Assembly: GCA_023653785.1 (NCBI GenBank) | Contig: JAMKCH010010129.1 | Coordinates: forward strand, 1 to 64,000 | Reading direction: 5' to 3' | Length of the DNA stretch: 64,000 nucleotides | Source of the DNA: Ophioderma brevispina | Lineage: Eukaryota; Echinodermata; Ophiuroidea; Amphilepidida; Ophiodermatidae | Shown here: one piece after another, positions 10,950 through 23,400 of the stretch | How the letters are laid out: every line of letters begins with the position of its first letter | How positions within the stretch are numbered: position 1 is the first letter of the stretch | Made by a program: the position numbers and the translations under genes | Notes under the pieces: model-generated | What the model was told of the DNA's origin: nothing | Databases searched by the model: none | Seen by the model: the letters and a program-made list of their open reading frames with translations, nothing else

Positions 10950-13400
10950 GGCTGTGTTGATACACTTTACCGATGTTACCTTCTCCCGGCGACAAAGAAA
11001 TTAGTCAACACGCCATTACCGTCGATAATATGGTTCGCGCGCAAAGGTTATGGGGGCTGGCTTACTGAGCTGCGTTTCCGTACCAAAGGTGAGTGCCCTG
11101 CTCACCCCCCACCCCCTCACTCTATACTCTCCCTCTCTCTGATTCTTTACAGCCCACATTTCCTATCTACCATGTACATTAGTCTTCAAATACCGAAACC
11201 AAAAAAAACTATATGGACAACATGTCATGTTTAAGATATCAAATTGGGACTGAATTTTTATCATTTACAACATGTTTTTGGATTATAAATAAACTTTTCT
11301 CACAAAGTAAAGCAAATATTTAAATTTATATAGTAGTTTTAGAAGAAATAACATTGTCAATTATGACAATAAAGAGTATAGGCCCATGCATACCAGGAAG
11401 CCCCACATAGCAGAGGCACTTAAGTAGCCAAGGGACAAAACATGATTTATAAATGTATGTATCACATATACCATAACACAATATGGGACCTTGATGATCA
11501 CAACTATTATTCTGCTATATGCCTTGTGTGTACGGGATAAAATTTGACACGATGGTATTATGGGATAGTGGATTTCATGACTTGATTGTTGTGCAAAGCA
11601 TTATTAAGACGCCACAAAAACAAAATTAGGACTGATAGCTTTCGAGATTAGAATATTTAGATCTATTTCAAATATTCCCATAACACGATAGATGGAGACC
11701 TCAGACTGCATGCACAAATTGTGAGGTTACACTATTTCACCGCCCCATTAGTTGGATTAATTTTACACAATGTATTATGGAGGGTATCACATTTGTTTCA
11801 GAAGCGTTGTGTTTGTTCTATTGAAGTCTGTATTTTACCGGGAAATCTCTTACGGGAAAGAGAAAGGAAAAGGTGGAAACGGTCAGTTTCTATTGGGGCC
11901 GTTACGGTAAATTACTACCTGGATGCTCTCGATCAACTCCACCATTAAACTTTCGCCGGCAAAAGGTCTTACACTGAGGTCAACGCAAAGCGTGGGGGTT
12001 GACTTTTTCAACAAAAATATGGCGGGATTTGCGACGGAGGATTGATGGCAAATTTTGACATTTTACGTTCAAATTCAGAGGCAAATGATGGGTTAAGATG
12101 GGTTAAATGTTGTGAACGTCAGAGAAGGGTCGAAGTTACATGTAGTTGTACAAGCCGGCGAGAAAAGCGATGTACGTAGATCAAGGATGCGCACCGCCAA
12201 ATAAGGCCGAATCATATCCCTCATATCTCTAGTCTAAACGTCCAACGTAGGGCCTATAGCGATCGTAATCAACGTGGTATTATCAAATTCCGTTTCCTCG
12301 CCTGTACATGCACTCTCGCAGAACGAAGTGTGTTTCTATTGGCGTTTACCGGTAAGTGACACCGCCATTTTCCTTCCTCAAAGGAGAAGTATATTTGGCC
12401 GGGTGCCGGGTTGTTGATTTACCGGTAAAATATGTGAGGGAGGTCGTTCTATTTGAGCAAATTTAATCCCTTATCAGTTCTCTTTTCCGGTTAAATGGTC
12501 CCCATAGAAACACACCTATTGATTCTTCAATTCTTAGTCCACACTGCAAGTTGTGAAACCATCTGCAAAAAAGGGGTAACATTCTGTCCAATTAAAAAAA
12601 AACAACACTTATATTCTTCAGTAATACATCTTAAAATGTTCTGATTATAAATCATCCCCAATGCCTTCAGAATCCCAATAGTTTATATGTTATCACCCCT
12701 CTCTCTCTATCTCCGAGCACCACTCATTATATGTTCTCAATATGATACCCCACCATTTAGGAACATGGAATATCCACATTGGCAGTCTCCAGATGTACTT
12801 CATTCTTGAAAACTACTTGCCTCACAATTCGTTCCCAAATTCACCTTTTTCTTCACAAAAAAGACCAAAACAAGCTTTCGCCTGGAGAAGACTTCATTAC
12901 ATAACATATCCAATTTATAAGCTCCAAACACCGCTTCCTCTATCCAAAAACTGGTGACAGAAGTCCAAATTTTTCTCACAATCAAAAGGAGTACCTACCC
13001 CCAATACTGCACCCTTACGTCTTCGTCGGCACATTTTTGGATTTTCAAAAGTAACCATTCCAATATACAGACTAACGTCTGATAACATAATAGTACTTCG
13101 CAGTTTTTATGCCTGACATGTATTCTGTATATTCTGTGTGCAATTTTAATCGATTTGTGGGCCCCAATGGCTTGGTAAAGAATAGGTAGAGTACCTAAAA
13201 GGACTGATTTGTCTAATTGAGCTTTGAATTGATGTGGTTGTATTCAAACATGATGTGGTGGGTAACGGTTACTTTGAAATGGCCTAGCTAACTGAAATTG
13301 ATAAGATATTTTAATAATAAAATAAAATCATGTGAAGTGTTTTATCTGTGATTTTAAATGTTGTTCTTTCTGTTTGTTTTTATTTATACAGTTTTATTGT
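10950..13400. other. Non-coding stretch with CpG-containing segment and inverted repeats
   Basis: 11980-12450 is richer in CpG than its surroundings and contains GCCATTTTCC- and ATGGCGG-like words, so it could hold a promoter, but no first exon could be confirmed. Around 12329-12517 an inverted pair (GTGTGTTTCTAT plus ACCGGTAA-like words at the two ends) suggests a 190-bp foldback element. Confidence 0.35.
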
Positions 13401-13680
13401 AATAGAAATATAAACTGCACATAACATGCTGAACAAGAAAGAAGAAATCAAACTGGGCCACAGTAAGAAGATCAGAGGAGCATCCAATTAAAAGAAAGCG
13501 AATATATTTTTTCTAAGGTGTTGTTTTGGTGAGTGAGATTGTACTTATTTGGTTCTGTACTTTGTCTAGTAGATCCCGAGGTGTTTTGACTAAATCCCCT
13601 AATGCATTGTATTTATTTTATATGAATTGTATCTAAACGCATGTCATTACTTAGGGTAAAAGGTTGTTTCAAAAGTTTAA

Positions 13681-14168
13681 AAAGAAACCGTACTAAGATA
13701 AATTATACATATACGCTATGAAAAAAGAATTATGGGTGGTGAAGGGGGCGGGGGGGGGGGACAATCGATGTGGTTTTCATGTTAAAACAGAAGTTTATAC
13801 TAACCCATAAAAAATGATTTAACATTTTGGCTCTGATCCATGAAGCAGACGCCTCTGTTACACTTGGCCTACTAAAAAGAAAAATGTTCTCAAATCTTTT
13901 TCTTATCCTTTCGTTTTCTGCAATTTAGATGGGGAACGCACAGATAGCTCATACCCCTTCACATGGTGTGTATGACCAAACGTGCCGCGTTATCGCATAA
14001 ACACGTATACAATAGCGTGATTTTTAAATGCGCATATCATACTAGTTGTTTTTAACATTCATTGTTATGGTTACATAATAATTTTCCTTTTAGATGAAAC
14101 CACTCATATGTGGTCATAATTATTTTTATAGTATTAGATTGTATAATATGATTCGTTACGGTTCTCCT
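13681..14168 (-). mobile_element. TTAA MITE family F5, diverged copy
   Basis: The right end reads GTTACGGTTCTCC(T)TTAA and the left end TTAA followed by AAGAAACCGTAC, the inverted counterpart. Interior words (ACGTGCCGCGTTATCGCATA) match the F5 copies at 15521-15960 and 18355-18802. No transposase frame. Confidence 0.6.
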
Positions 14169-14394
14169 TTAAGAACCCACAAGACATTTCGTCTATCATG
14201 CTAAAAATTTCCCGCGTACTAACTCTTTGTGGCTAAAGAGCATAAAAGTCGGTATTTTTGTGTTAAGAAAGGATTTCCTGAGATTTTTGTGGGATCACAG
14301 TGACCTTGAATGTGAAATTTCCTAAAACTGGATGACTCAATACACCCTCTGAGTAGATCCAAATCAGTCAGATTGATCCAGATTCTCAAATGCC

Positions 14395-15055
14395 TAAATG
14401 TTCCTAATGCCTGAACTAAATTTGATCATGCCTGACTAAATGTTGATGCTGCCTAAATGTTTATACTGCCCTCTACAATGTTGATAATGCCCGACTAACA
14501 TTTGATATGCCCGACTAAAAGTTGATATGCCCGACTAAAATTTGATATTCCCGACAAATGTGATAATGCCCACTACAATGTTGATAATCCCGAACTAAAA
14601 TGTTCGTAATGACCGCCTAAAATGTTCGTAATGACCGCCCTAAACGTGGTAATGCATTCAAAAACTAAAATTTCATAGCCCAACTAAAAGGTTCATAATG
14701 CCCTGACTACAAATGTTCATAATGCCTGACTAAAATTTTATTTCATAATTCCTGACTACAATGTTCATAATGCCTAAATACTCATAATGCCAGAATAAAT
14801 GTTCCTAATGCCCAACTAAAGGGATTCATAATCCCGACTAAAATGTTCATAATGCCACTAAAGTTCAATGTTCCATAATGCCCACCAAAATGTTTCATAC
14901 TACCCGACTAAAATGTTCCATAATCCCGAACTAAAATTTCATACTGGCCCTACTAAAATGTCATAAGCCTGTCTAAAATGTTCATAATGCCTGCTAAAAT
15001 GTTCATAATGCCTGCTAAAATTCTAATGCCGACTAAATATTCATAATGCCTGACT
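14395..15055 (+). repeat. Minisatellite, 21-bp unit (left copy)
   Basis: About 30 units related to TAATGCCCGACTAAAATGTTC. It immediately precedes the first recognised exon and is about twice as long as the same array in the right copy. Confidence 0.85.
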
Positions 15056-15080
15056 GTTTGGAGAATTGCTTGTGTTCCAG

Positions 15081-15187
15081 GTGGCCCTACCATTGTCTGC
15101 GTCAGCTTGCCGATACCTCAAGTCCGTGGCATCTGTACAAAGTGACAAGAAGACTCAACTCTCCCTCTATGCCACAAAATTAGAAAG
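15081..15187 (+). pseudogene. Disrupted copy of ABCC4-like WLxP exon
   Basis: It has an acceptor (TGTTCCAG|G) and a donor (GAAAG|GTAAG) at the same places as the right copy, but is 107 bp instead of 111. Small indels destroy the frame after the first codons. The splice sites and flanking introns stay nearly unchanged, which points to sequence error or an unpolished alternative haplotype rather than long decay. Confidence 0.7.
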
Positions 15188-15520
15188 GTAAGCTAATAGA
15201 ACATGTTTAATCTTTATCAGCTTTGCATGAACTTTTATCAACACTTGTCCACAAGGCTAACTTTGGCTGGTTCCCGTGTTTTACCATGACCTTTACAACT
15301 TGCCGCGCCAGCATAACACTTTTCCCAATGCACTACAGTGAAATAGACATCGAGCGAGTTCGAATTGAACCATGACCTTTATTAAAAAAAAACACTAATT
15401 TTTGTCAAAATTAGGCAAAAAAACATCAGATGTGTGCCCCTCCAGAGTCTTGAGGATTTAAAAATTAAAGAATACCAGGATTGGTAACTTCTTCTACATG
15501 TAATGCCCCTGTTTGCTTAA

Positions 15521-15960
15521 AGGATAAAAACCCGTACAAACAATAATATTAAACAATATACACTATAAATAATTATTGACCACATCGATTGGTTTCATAG
15601 AAAACCGAATTATATAACCCACACATGAATTAAAACCATCTATTCTAACCATGTGCCTTTTTACAAAATCGCTCTAGTTTATAACATGTTTTGCGATACG
15701 ACCGGCACGTTTAGTCATACATGCCATAGGAAATACTATTATGAAGCATCTGTGTGAAGATGTATGACACTACCGTCCGTATCGCATAACCCAAATACAT
15801 ATCCCATAAACACTACCGCGAATTTCAAATCGCAGGTCAGACAACCTGGGGTAATTTGGTGTAATGTTGTAAATTCCGTTTTCACATGAAACACTCCATA
15901 TGTGTTCAAAATTGTTTTTATAGCGTATAGCGTGCGTAAGTATTCTTGATACCTTCTCCT
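15521..15960 (+). mobile_element. TTAA MITE family F5
   Basis: TTAA-flanked (15517-15520 and 15961-15964), with ends AGGATAAAAACCCGTAC and TACCTTCTCCT. It is the left-copy counterpart of 18355-18802. Confidence 0.65.
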
Positions 15961-16042
15961 TTAAAAGAGGAAAACAGAAATACAGTATGCTGAATTAACA
16001 TACCACATCTCTTTTTGGCAACCTTTGTTTTTTTTGTCACAG

Positions 16043-16168
16043 AGCATGGGATAAAGAACTCATAAGAAGTCGGAAGAAAAAGGAGAAAGCTGTCTCTCTC
16101 AGAGGGGCGCTTGAAGTGCTGTTTTTGGTGTCTGAGTTTCATGTTTTATGCTTCCTAGCATTGTAGAG
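16043..16168 (+). pseudogene. Disrupted copy of ABCC4-like pre-TM1 exon
   Basis: Same acceptor (CACAG|A) and same 3' end (GTAGAG|GT) as 18886-19006, but 126 bp instead of 121, with insertions that shift the frame after the basic R-S-R-K-K stretch. Confidence 0.7.
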
Positions 16169-16310
16169 GTTGTACGTATGGTTCTTATTTTGATTTCTGT
16201 AGAAAGAAGTACAGTTTTCCTCATTAAATCTCATTGGTCCATTTCAGGAAAATATACATTGCATTGCAAGTAAAGAACCTTAAAAGGTTTATGCACGACC
16301 GCACTTACTA

Positions 16311-16954
16311 AGGCACTATCAGTTATCCACCCAAAGAGTCAAATATTTGGAATTAGCAGGAGTAGATTTAAAGTGAAGTTACATGGCTGACTCAAGATTT
16401 CCCGATGACGGCGCACGTCAATTTCAAACAACTCATGTTTTTGCATGTACTATACTGCTGTCCACCACTAATCATTGTGTGATATCAACTTTAGCTCAAA
16501 TCGAAGTCCTTCAATAGAAATCACAACTTTGTTATAAACTTTGTTATACATGTACAGGTATCCTATGGCCTGTTATACTTGCATAAATGTTTAACGCATG
16601 AAAACGGGAAATCTGATTCATCTCTAACTTGGAATGAACATTTGGGAATTGACATCTTAGTTGTAGATGACTATTTTTAATTTCCTACTCAAATAATTAT
16701 AGTTCGAAATCTCTGATCAGCCTTTAAGTCTAGAATCACAAAGTATTTTTTTTTCAAATGAAAAAAGAAAACAAGTGTTCAAAGATTCGAATCTCCATCA
16801 TTGCTGGACATTCATGTACAGTAATACACAAATAACCATTTTTTTCGTATTAGACTGCTTTCAGATCTTATGTTAAGGTAGCTCTACTTTTTAGCACCTC
16901 TGATTGCAAACTCTATTTTTGTTGATTTCTTCGATATCAAACACGATATTGCCT
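16311..16954 (+). mobile_element. F2 MITE with nested F3 (left copy)
   Basis: Starts AGGCACTATCAGTTATCC and ends near ATATTGCCTTGAAG. An F3 element (about 16384-16723) is nested inside, as in the right copy. Confidence 0.6.
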
Positions 16955-17570
16955 TGAAGTCATTCTGGACGAGTTCTTAATTGTGTAGATTTTTGCTTGA
17001 AAAAGGATTTTAATTTGTTTATGAACAAAATGTGGACTTTTTTTGCAACTCTGCACAATATTTTCAAAACACAGTTTAATAAACACATTAGTCAGAATTT
17101 TGAAACAAACAGAAAATGAAGTCTTCTGGTTGAACGCATTACCAACGTCAAGAGAAATAGACCACATCTCATTTGATTGTATACCTTTAAGAGAGTTCTG
17201 ATGTAAGTTATCCATATTGCAATTGCTTGTATTATACCGTACTGTTCTGATTTTTTTGAAATCATCCTAAAATTCGAAAGTATTGATGTTCTTTATGCTA
17301 AGCCCCCCCAAAAAAAACCAGAAAAAGTGGGTGTCATGGCAGTACTAGAAAATTAATATGATACACCCTAATTTAATCTCTTACCTTGCATTTGTGTTAC
17401 AGAAAAGTCGTTTTTAAAAAAAAAAAAAGTGAAAACAAAAGGATTTCATGAAGGATTTTTGTGGGATCACATGGCCCTATTGAGGTGAAATTTCCTAAAA
17501 CTGGGATTGACTCAATACACCCTCTGAGGTAGATCCAAATCAGTCCAGATTGATCCAGATTCTAAAATGC

Positions 17571-17885
17571 ATAAAATGTTCCTAATGCCTGACTAAAATG
17601 TTGATAATGCCGGACTAAAATGTTCATAATACCCGACTAAAATGTTCATAATACCCGACTAACATGTTATAATACCTGACTAAAATGTTCATAATGCCTG
17701 ACTAAAATATTCTTAATGTCTAAATTTTTCATGTCTGACTAAAATGTTCATAATGTCTGACTAAAATGTTCATAATACCTGACTAAAATTTTCATAATGC
17801 CTGACCAAAGTGTGTGACTAAATGTTCATAATGCCCGACTAAAATGTTCATAATGCCCGACTAAAATATTCATAATGCCTGACTG
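17571..17885 (+). repeat. Minisatellite, 21-bp unit (right copy)
   Basis: About 15 units of the same TAATGCCTGACTAAAATGTTC type as 14395-15055. Confidence 0.85.
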
Positions 17886-17909
17886 TTTGGAGAATTGCTT
17901 GTGTTCCAG

Positions 17910-18020
17910 GTGGCTCCTACCATTTCTGCGTAAAGGCTATGCGAGTGACCTGCAAGTCAGTGATATGTACAAAGTGACAAAGGAAGACTCAACTCTCCAT
18001 CTTGCCACAAAATTAGAAAG
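17910..18020 (+). CDS. ABCC4: ABCC4/MRP4-like exon (WLxP...EDST segment)
   Basis: This exon encodes the cytosolic N-terminal segment of an ABCC4-type exporter, which pumps organic anions and cyclic nucleotides across membranes. It begins with the last base of a split codon (..TG|G expected, tryptophan), then reads WLLPFLRKGYASDL and later DMYKVTKEDSTLHL, and ends in a split arginine codon (AG|A). This matches the human order W-L-N-P-L-F-K-x-G then D-D-M-Y then P-E-D-R. The acceptor is TTCCAG and the donor GTAAGG. The 21-bp minisatellite ends 25 bp upstream. The next exon at 18886 continues in frame. The upstream exon with the start codon was not found. Family assignment is by memory of conserved residues, not by search. 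Confidence 0.8.
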
Positions 18021-18354
18021 GTAAGGTCTAATAAATCAGGCTTTGCACTGAACTTTTTCAACAACTTGTCCACAAGGCTAACTTTGGCTGGTTCCCGTGT
18101 TTTACCATTGACTTTACAACTTGCCCGCCAGCATTAACCACTTTCCCAACGCACTAAAAAGTAGAAATAGACATCGAGCTAGTGCTAAATTTGAACCCTG
18201 ATCTTTATTTAAAAAAAAAAGAACTAAATTTTGTCAAAATTAGGCAAAAAAAAAAATCAAGATGTGTGCCCCTCCAGAGTCTTGAGGATTTAAGAAATTA
18301 AAGAAATACCAGGAGTGGTAACTTCTTCATACATGTATGCCCCTGTTTTCTTAA

Positions 18355-18802
18355 AGGAGAACCCGTACAACAAATAATATTAAACAATATACACTATAAA
18401 ATAATTATTGACCACATATCATAGAAAAACGGAATTATATAACCCTAACAATGAATTGAAACCATCTAGTCTGACCATGTGCTATTTAAAAATCGCTCTA
18501 GTTTATAACATGTTTTGCGATACGACCGGCACGTTTAGGTCATACATGCCATAGGAAATACATATTATGAAAGCATCATGTGTGAAGATGTATGACGCTA
18601 CTGTGCCGTCCGTATCGCATAACACAAATACATATCCCATATACAGTAGCGCGAATTTCAAATAGCGCATGGTCAGACAAAATGCGTTTAATTTGTTTTA
18701 TGGTTAGTATAATTCCGTTTTCCCATGAAACCACTCCATATGTGTTCAATAATTGTTTTTATAGCGTATATTGTGTAAGTTATTCTTGATACAGGTTCTC
18801 CT
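18355..18802 (+). mobile_element. TTAA MITE family F5, complete
   Basis: Flanked by TTAA at 18351-18354 and 18803-18806. The left end is AGGAGAACCCGTAC and the right end GATACAGGTTCTCCT, an inverted pair. About 450 bp with no transposase frame. It fills most of the intron between the two ABCC4-like exons and ends 83 bp before the second. Confidence 0.75.
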
Positions 18803-18885
18803 TTAAAAGAGGAAAACAGAAATACAGTAGGCTGAATTAACATACCACATCTCTTTTTGGAACTATTTGGTTTTTTTTGTCACAG

Positions 18886-19006
18886 AGCATGGGATAAAGA
18901 ACTCATAAGAAGTCGGAAGAAAAAGAGAAAGCTGTCTCTTCTCAGAGCCTTGATGCATGTTTTTGGTGCTGAGTTCATGTTTTATGGCTTCCTAGCATTT
19001 GTAGAG
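18886..19006 (+). CDS. ABCC4: ABCC4/MRP4-like exon (AWDKEL...AFVE, leads into TM1)
   Basis: Starts by completing the split arginine codon, then reads AWDKELIRSRKKKRKLSLL, a basic stretch, and RALMHVFG, ending in the hydrophobic YGFLAFVE. Human ABCC4 has the equivalent W-D-K-E block followed by S-L-T-R-A and G-I-F-T-L-I-E. The last codon, GAG, is complete, so the exon ends in phase 0, and TM1 is finished by the next exon. The donor is GTATGT and the acceptor CACAG after a T run. Exon length is 121 bp. The downstream partner could be any phase-0 TM1-TM2 exon copy (27544, 51348; broken copies at 31445 and 42306). Confidence 0.8.
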
Positions 19007-19155
19007 GTATGTACGTATGGTATCTTATGTTGATTTTGCTGTAGAAAGGAGTACAGTTTTCCATTAAGCTCCTGGGGTCCATTTCAGTAAAATATACATT
19101 GCATTGCAAGTATTGAAGCCTTAAAGGTTTAGTGAAACAGACCGCACTTACTTAA

Positions 19156-19810
19156 AGGCACTATCAGTAATCCACCCAAAAGAGTCAAAATATTTGAAAT
19201 TAGCAGGAGTAGATTTAAAGTGAAGGTTAAAGGCTGACTCAGAGATTTCCCGATGAGGGCGCACTCAATTTTCAAACAAATCATGTTTTTGCATGTACAT
19301 AATGCTTGTCCACACACTAATCATTGTGTGAAATAACTTAGCTCAAATCGAAGTCCTTCATATAGAAAATCACAACTTTGTTATAAAATTTGTTATACAT
19401 GTACATGGTATCCTATGGCACTGTTATACGTGCATAAATGTTTACTGCATGAAAACGGAAAATCTGATTCATCTCTAACTTTGGAATTGAACATTTTTGG
19501 AATTGAACATCTTCAGTTGTAGATGACTATTTTTAATTTCTACTCAAAATAATTATATTTCAAATTCTCTGAGTCAGCCTTCAAGTCTAGAATTCACAAA
19601 GGTATTTTTTTTTTCAAATGAAAAAAGAAAACAGCAGTGTTCAAAGATTCGAATCTCCATTCATTGCTGGACAGTAATGGACAGTTATGACAAAAATAAC
19701 CATTTTTTTCCGTATTAGACTGCTTTCAGATACTTATGTTAAGGTAGCTATACTTTTTACACTCATGAATGCAAACTCTGATTTTTCTATAGCAAATCAC
19801 CGATATTGCC
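19156..19810 (+). mobile_element. TTAA MITE family F2, interrupted by F3
   Basis: TTAA at 19152-19155 precedes AGGCACTATCAGTAATCC. The right end, near 19810, reads GCAAATCACCGATATTGCCTT. Comparison with the uninterrupted copy at 52518-52879 shows an extra 350-bp block, which is the F3 element. Confidence 0.7.
19231..19580 (+). mobile_element. TTAA MITE family F3 nested in F2
   Basis: TTAA at 19227-19230, left end AGGCTGACTCAGAGATTTC, right end CTCTGAGTCAGCCT, then TCAA. The uninterrupted F2 copy at about 52590 serves as the empty site. Confidence 0.75.
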
Positions 19811-20219
19811 TTGAAGTCATTCTGGACGAGTTCTTAATTGTGTATGATTTTTGCTTAAAAAGGATTTTAAATTTGTTTATGAAACAAAATGTGGACTTTT
19901 TGCAACTCTGCACAATATTTTCAAAACACAGTTTAATAACACATTAGGCAGAATTTTGAACAAACAGAAATAAGTGAATTTTTCTGGTTAGAACTCATCA
20001 TTACCAACGGCAAGAGAAATAGACCAAAATTCTCATTTGATTGTAATACCTTTAAGAGAGTCTGATGTAAGTTAATCCCATATTTGCAATTGCTGTGTAT
20101 TATACCGTACTGTCTGAATTTTTTTTGAAATCATCCTAAAATTCGAAAGTATTGATGTTCTTTATGCTGACCCCCCCCCAAAAAAAACACAGTAAAAAGT
20201 CGGGTCATTTCAGTACTAG

Positions 20220-20482
20220 AAAATTAATATAGATACACCCTAATTTAATCTCTTACCTTGCATTTGGTTACAGAAAAGTCTTAGAAAGTGAAAACAAAAG
20301 GCTGAATTTTGTATTTGCTCCTATATGAAATAGAAATTTCAATTTTGGAACCAAAGAAATAATTCTCAGCTTAATCCTTTCAGGCAGGGATATTTTTTTT
20401 TAGAAGGCTTTACATCAATGCAAAAAATCAGGGATTTCAATTTTTAAGGGACAACTGATATGTGAAATATCTCATTGCACGT
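20220..20482 (+). repeat. TTAA MITE family F1, 5'-truncated
   Basis: Words GGCTGAATTTTGTATTTGC, GCTTAATC and TGTGAAATATCTCATTGCAC match F1 at 39.3-40.65 kb. It ends at a TTAA (20483-20486). The left terminal repeat is not present. Confidence 0.6.
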
Positions 20483-23400
20483 TTAATATCTTTGTCACAA
20501 TGAAATGCCTAATATAAGCACCACCATGCAGAATTTGGAAGAAAGTTGAATTTGCACCATAACAGCTTTTCAGTATGCATATACATTGAGTTATAAAGAA
20601 AGTGCTAAAAATACATGAAGCAAATTTTAATGGTAGGTAATAAAATAAGAGTATAGTACAAGCAGATTGAAGCTAGTAGGTAACAATACACTTTAAAATT
20701 GTGTGCTATGTTGCAAAAAGTCACATATTGAATTCATAAGACACAGTATATTGAAGGAGGGGCAAAATTGGGCACAATTAAAGAGACTTGTTAAGGGCAT
20801 ATTTCTTATATTAATCCTTGAGAATATGCCATTTGTAAAAGTGTCCATGAATCAATGTATATGTTATTGTTAAAGGCTATTTACTGCCTTCATAACAGCT
20901 GTGTGAAAGTTGAATGTAACAATGCTGCTTTTTGGAGATAATGCCACTTGACATTGTTCAGGGAACATGGAGCATAATATGTGTCCTTAACCCCCAGAGT
21001 ACTGTCTACCTATTGATTGACATCTAACACTATGAGTTACAATATGCTCATCCACCAAGGACACAGTTCAGTGAGTTGTACTTGTGCATACATTGGCATG
21101 AACTGACTGTGTGTAATCTGGGTATCATATACCATACCCCAAAACCAGGGTGTGTATTTTCTAAAAACATTGGTGAATGAAAGCAGAGAAGATGAGAAAG
21201 AAGGAGATGGTTCAACTGTTACTTCAAAAGATAAACAGTTCATCCGCCTATTCATCTTAATAGCCTTAAATCCGATTGATTCGATCAAAGACTTGTGCTT
21301 CTTGCTATAGAACATTACATACACCTGTCATTAAATCCCAGAACTATTCCAATTACCCAGTTGTCAACTGGCATTTACACAAAGTCATTGAACTTTGGTC
21401 GTGATCAGTACAGCGAAACTTACTCTTCTGCATCACTTACAGACAACTTTGACCCCAAATTTTCAAAGCATTTTGGCTCTTTTGACACTGTCTGACACAA
21501 ACAGGTATGGTTGAGTTGTATTCAAAATGCATTTATCTAATCATTAATCACATCGTATTTCACAGGAACTAACCGGAAATGTTTAAACTAGGCTAAAATA
21601 ACAACATCCTTTATTGACCTCAAAACATTAAATCAAGGGCTAATTTTGCTGTTTTCTTTCGTTAAAAAGTCGCTGTTTTCTTCAATTATTTCGCCAATGA
21701 ATAAAATAATGATTATCGATCAGAACAAACGTGGAGTTCATTAACAGCAGAGAAATTTTAGCTGGAAAATTAAAAAACTGTTTTAGTATAGCAGTGTGTC
21801 GATTATTTCCTGTTTTGAAACTTTCCTGACTGGCCAAGTTGAGTCGGATGAACAGATTACTTCAAAGGTGCTATCGAGCGGCCCTTGAAGTTACCCAAAC
21901 AATGAGCTGGTGAATGAAAGTAATCCTGGGTAATCGGATTTCAAAAATTGAGTCATCTCCTTCTTTCTCATCTTCTCTGATGAAAGCTACTGAACTGTGC
22001 CAAGGGAATAGAGGTTATTCCTCTTTTTATCGATCGGCGATTAAGCGTGCTCAAACACCATGCTTACGGTACACAAAGAGCAGTAGTGTCGACTGCTAAC
22101 CATGCACCGCTTGAACGACCGTACAATTTTCAGTTAGGCTGGAGAATATCTGACAAGTCAAACTATTCTGCAACGATTTTTACACTTCTGTATTTATATA
22201 TAAAAAGAAAGAAAATGTATGACGGAAGCTTTAATAGTGGTATGTAGGAAACAATCATTCCTTTTCAGGGAAAAAATAAGTTGAGATTTACAATAAAAAA
22301 TATAACATGCTATTAGGCCTATGTGTCAACTTGGAGTTCCTTCTCCCTGTAGCAAAGGATGAAAAAGTTCGTCTCCGTACTCTGGAAATTGGTGTTTGTG
22401 TAGAAATGTATAACTTTATGTCGGAAATATTTTTAAGTACCGCTCTTTGCGCTCTTTGGCGTCAACAAAGCTGATTAATATTTAAAATATGCCCCACTAC
22501 AAAATAAATATCAGATGAAATTCGCGTTGGAAGTGCAACCCGGCAGCCCGTTCATCAGTCGAGTGGGGCCGTGGGTCTAGTGCAGGCTTGGCCGAAACGA
22601 GCCCCTGAAAAACACCATGCATCACCGGTTGTAGCGATACGATGGACACGACACGCCCGTGCAGGGAATTGTTTTACGCGGCACCCTCCCACCACCAACT
22701 TATGCAAAGTATTTCATATTCCAGAAATATGAAAAGGAAAAATGTATATGATGTTAACTGAAAATACGCCGTTTTTCCCGTCATGTCTGTTTTGTTTATA
22801 TATACAAATTCCTGGTCATCCAAAGCCCAATAGTAGGCCTACTTTATGCCAAATATTATACCGCTTTAAAAAAGATGATCCGCAAAACGAACGTTTCGAT
22901 CTGAGCTTAAGGTCAGGTTTTGACAACATTTGTTTAATCAAATTGTTCATTTGAAGCTTAGCTAGTATTCTTCATCATCAGGAATCAGAAATTTAACATG
23001 GAATAAAATTAATCCTAAGATTCCATCCTGTGATGTAACTTACTTTTTATAAACAAGACGAAAAAGAAGCACTCTTTCTAGAATCTGGCTCATTTCCCGG
23101 TCTCGCAGATCGTCAGTTTATAATTAAAGTTAGTGATAAATTGCGGATGACTGACTGCATTTTTAATTTTTACAGGAAAATATTAATTCATATTCGATGT
23201 TATGAAGCTTTATGAAATGATTCCGAAATACCAGGGAAGGTGGAAATACGAACTGAGTCAATTCAAAACAACGTTCTGACAATGCTTTGCACACTTTGTA
23301 TCATATATGTGCCGTAAACAGTACCGTAAGCATGGTGAAGAATCACCGATCGATACGAAATGACGTCACAGGAATAACCTCTATTGAGATTTTACTAGCT

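Larger units (their letters stand above)
14265..17440 (+). repeat. Tandem block, left copy (indel-rich)
   Basis: This parallels 17441-20292 throughout: the start word GATTTTTGTGGGATCAC, the minisatellite, two ABCC4-like exons, an F5 MITE, then nested F2/F3 MITEs. The left copy differs mainly by one- and two-base insertions and deletions every few tens of bases, in introns and exons alike. The join at 17440 follows a poly(A) run. Confidence 0.8.
17441..20292 (+). repeat. Tandem block, right copy (intact exons)
   Basis: Second unit of the tandem block. Its two exons are open and in phase. Past 20292 it runs on into F1 MITE sequence, whereas the left copy switches back to the unit start. Confidence 0.8.

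Noticed and set aside
13433..13500. Possible first ABCC4 exon (ATG then N-K-K-E-E-I-K-L-G-H)
   Set aside because: It stops after 21 codons without the expected N-P-x-x-x-A-x-x-x-S-x-x-F-x-W ending or a donor in the right phase.
14395..15055. CRISPR-like array (regular 21-bp repeats)
   Set aside because: Units are contiguous with no unique spacers, and the DNA is eukaryotic; it is a minisatellite.
22500..22680. GC-rich stretch that could be a structured RNA
   Set aside because: I could not match it to any known snRNA, 5S or SL RNA, nor find a convincing fold by eye.
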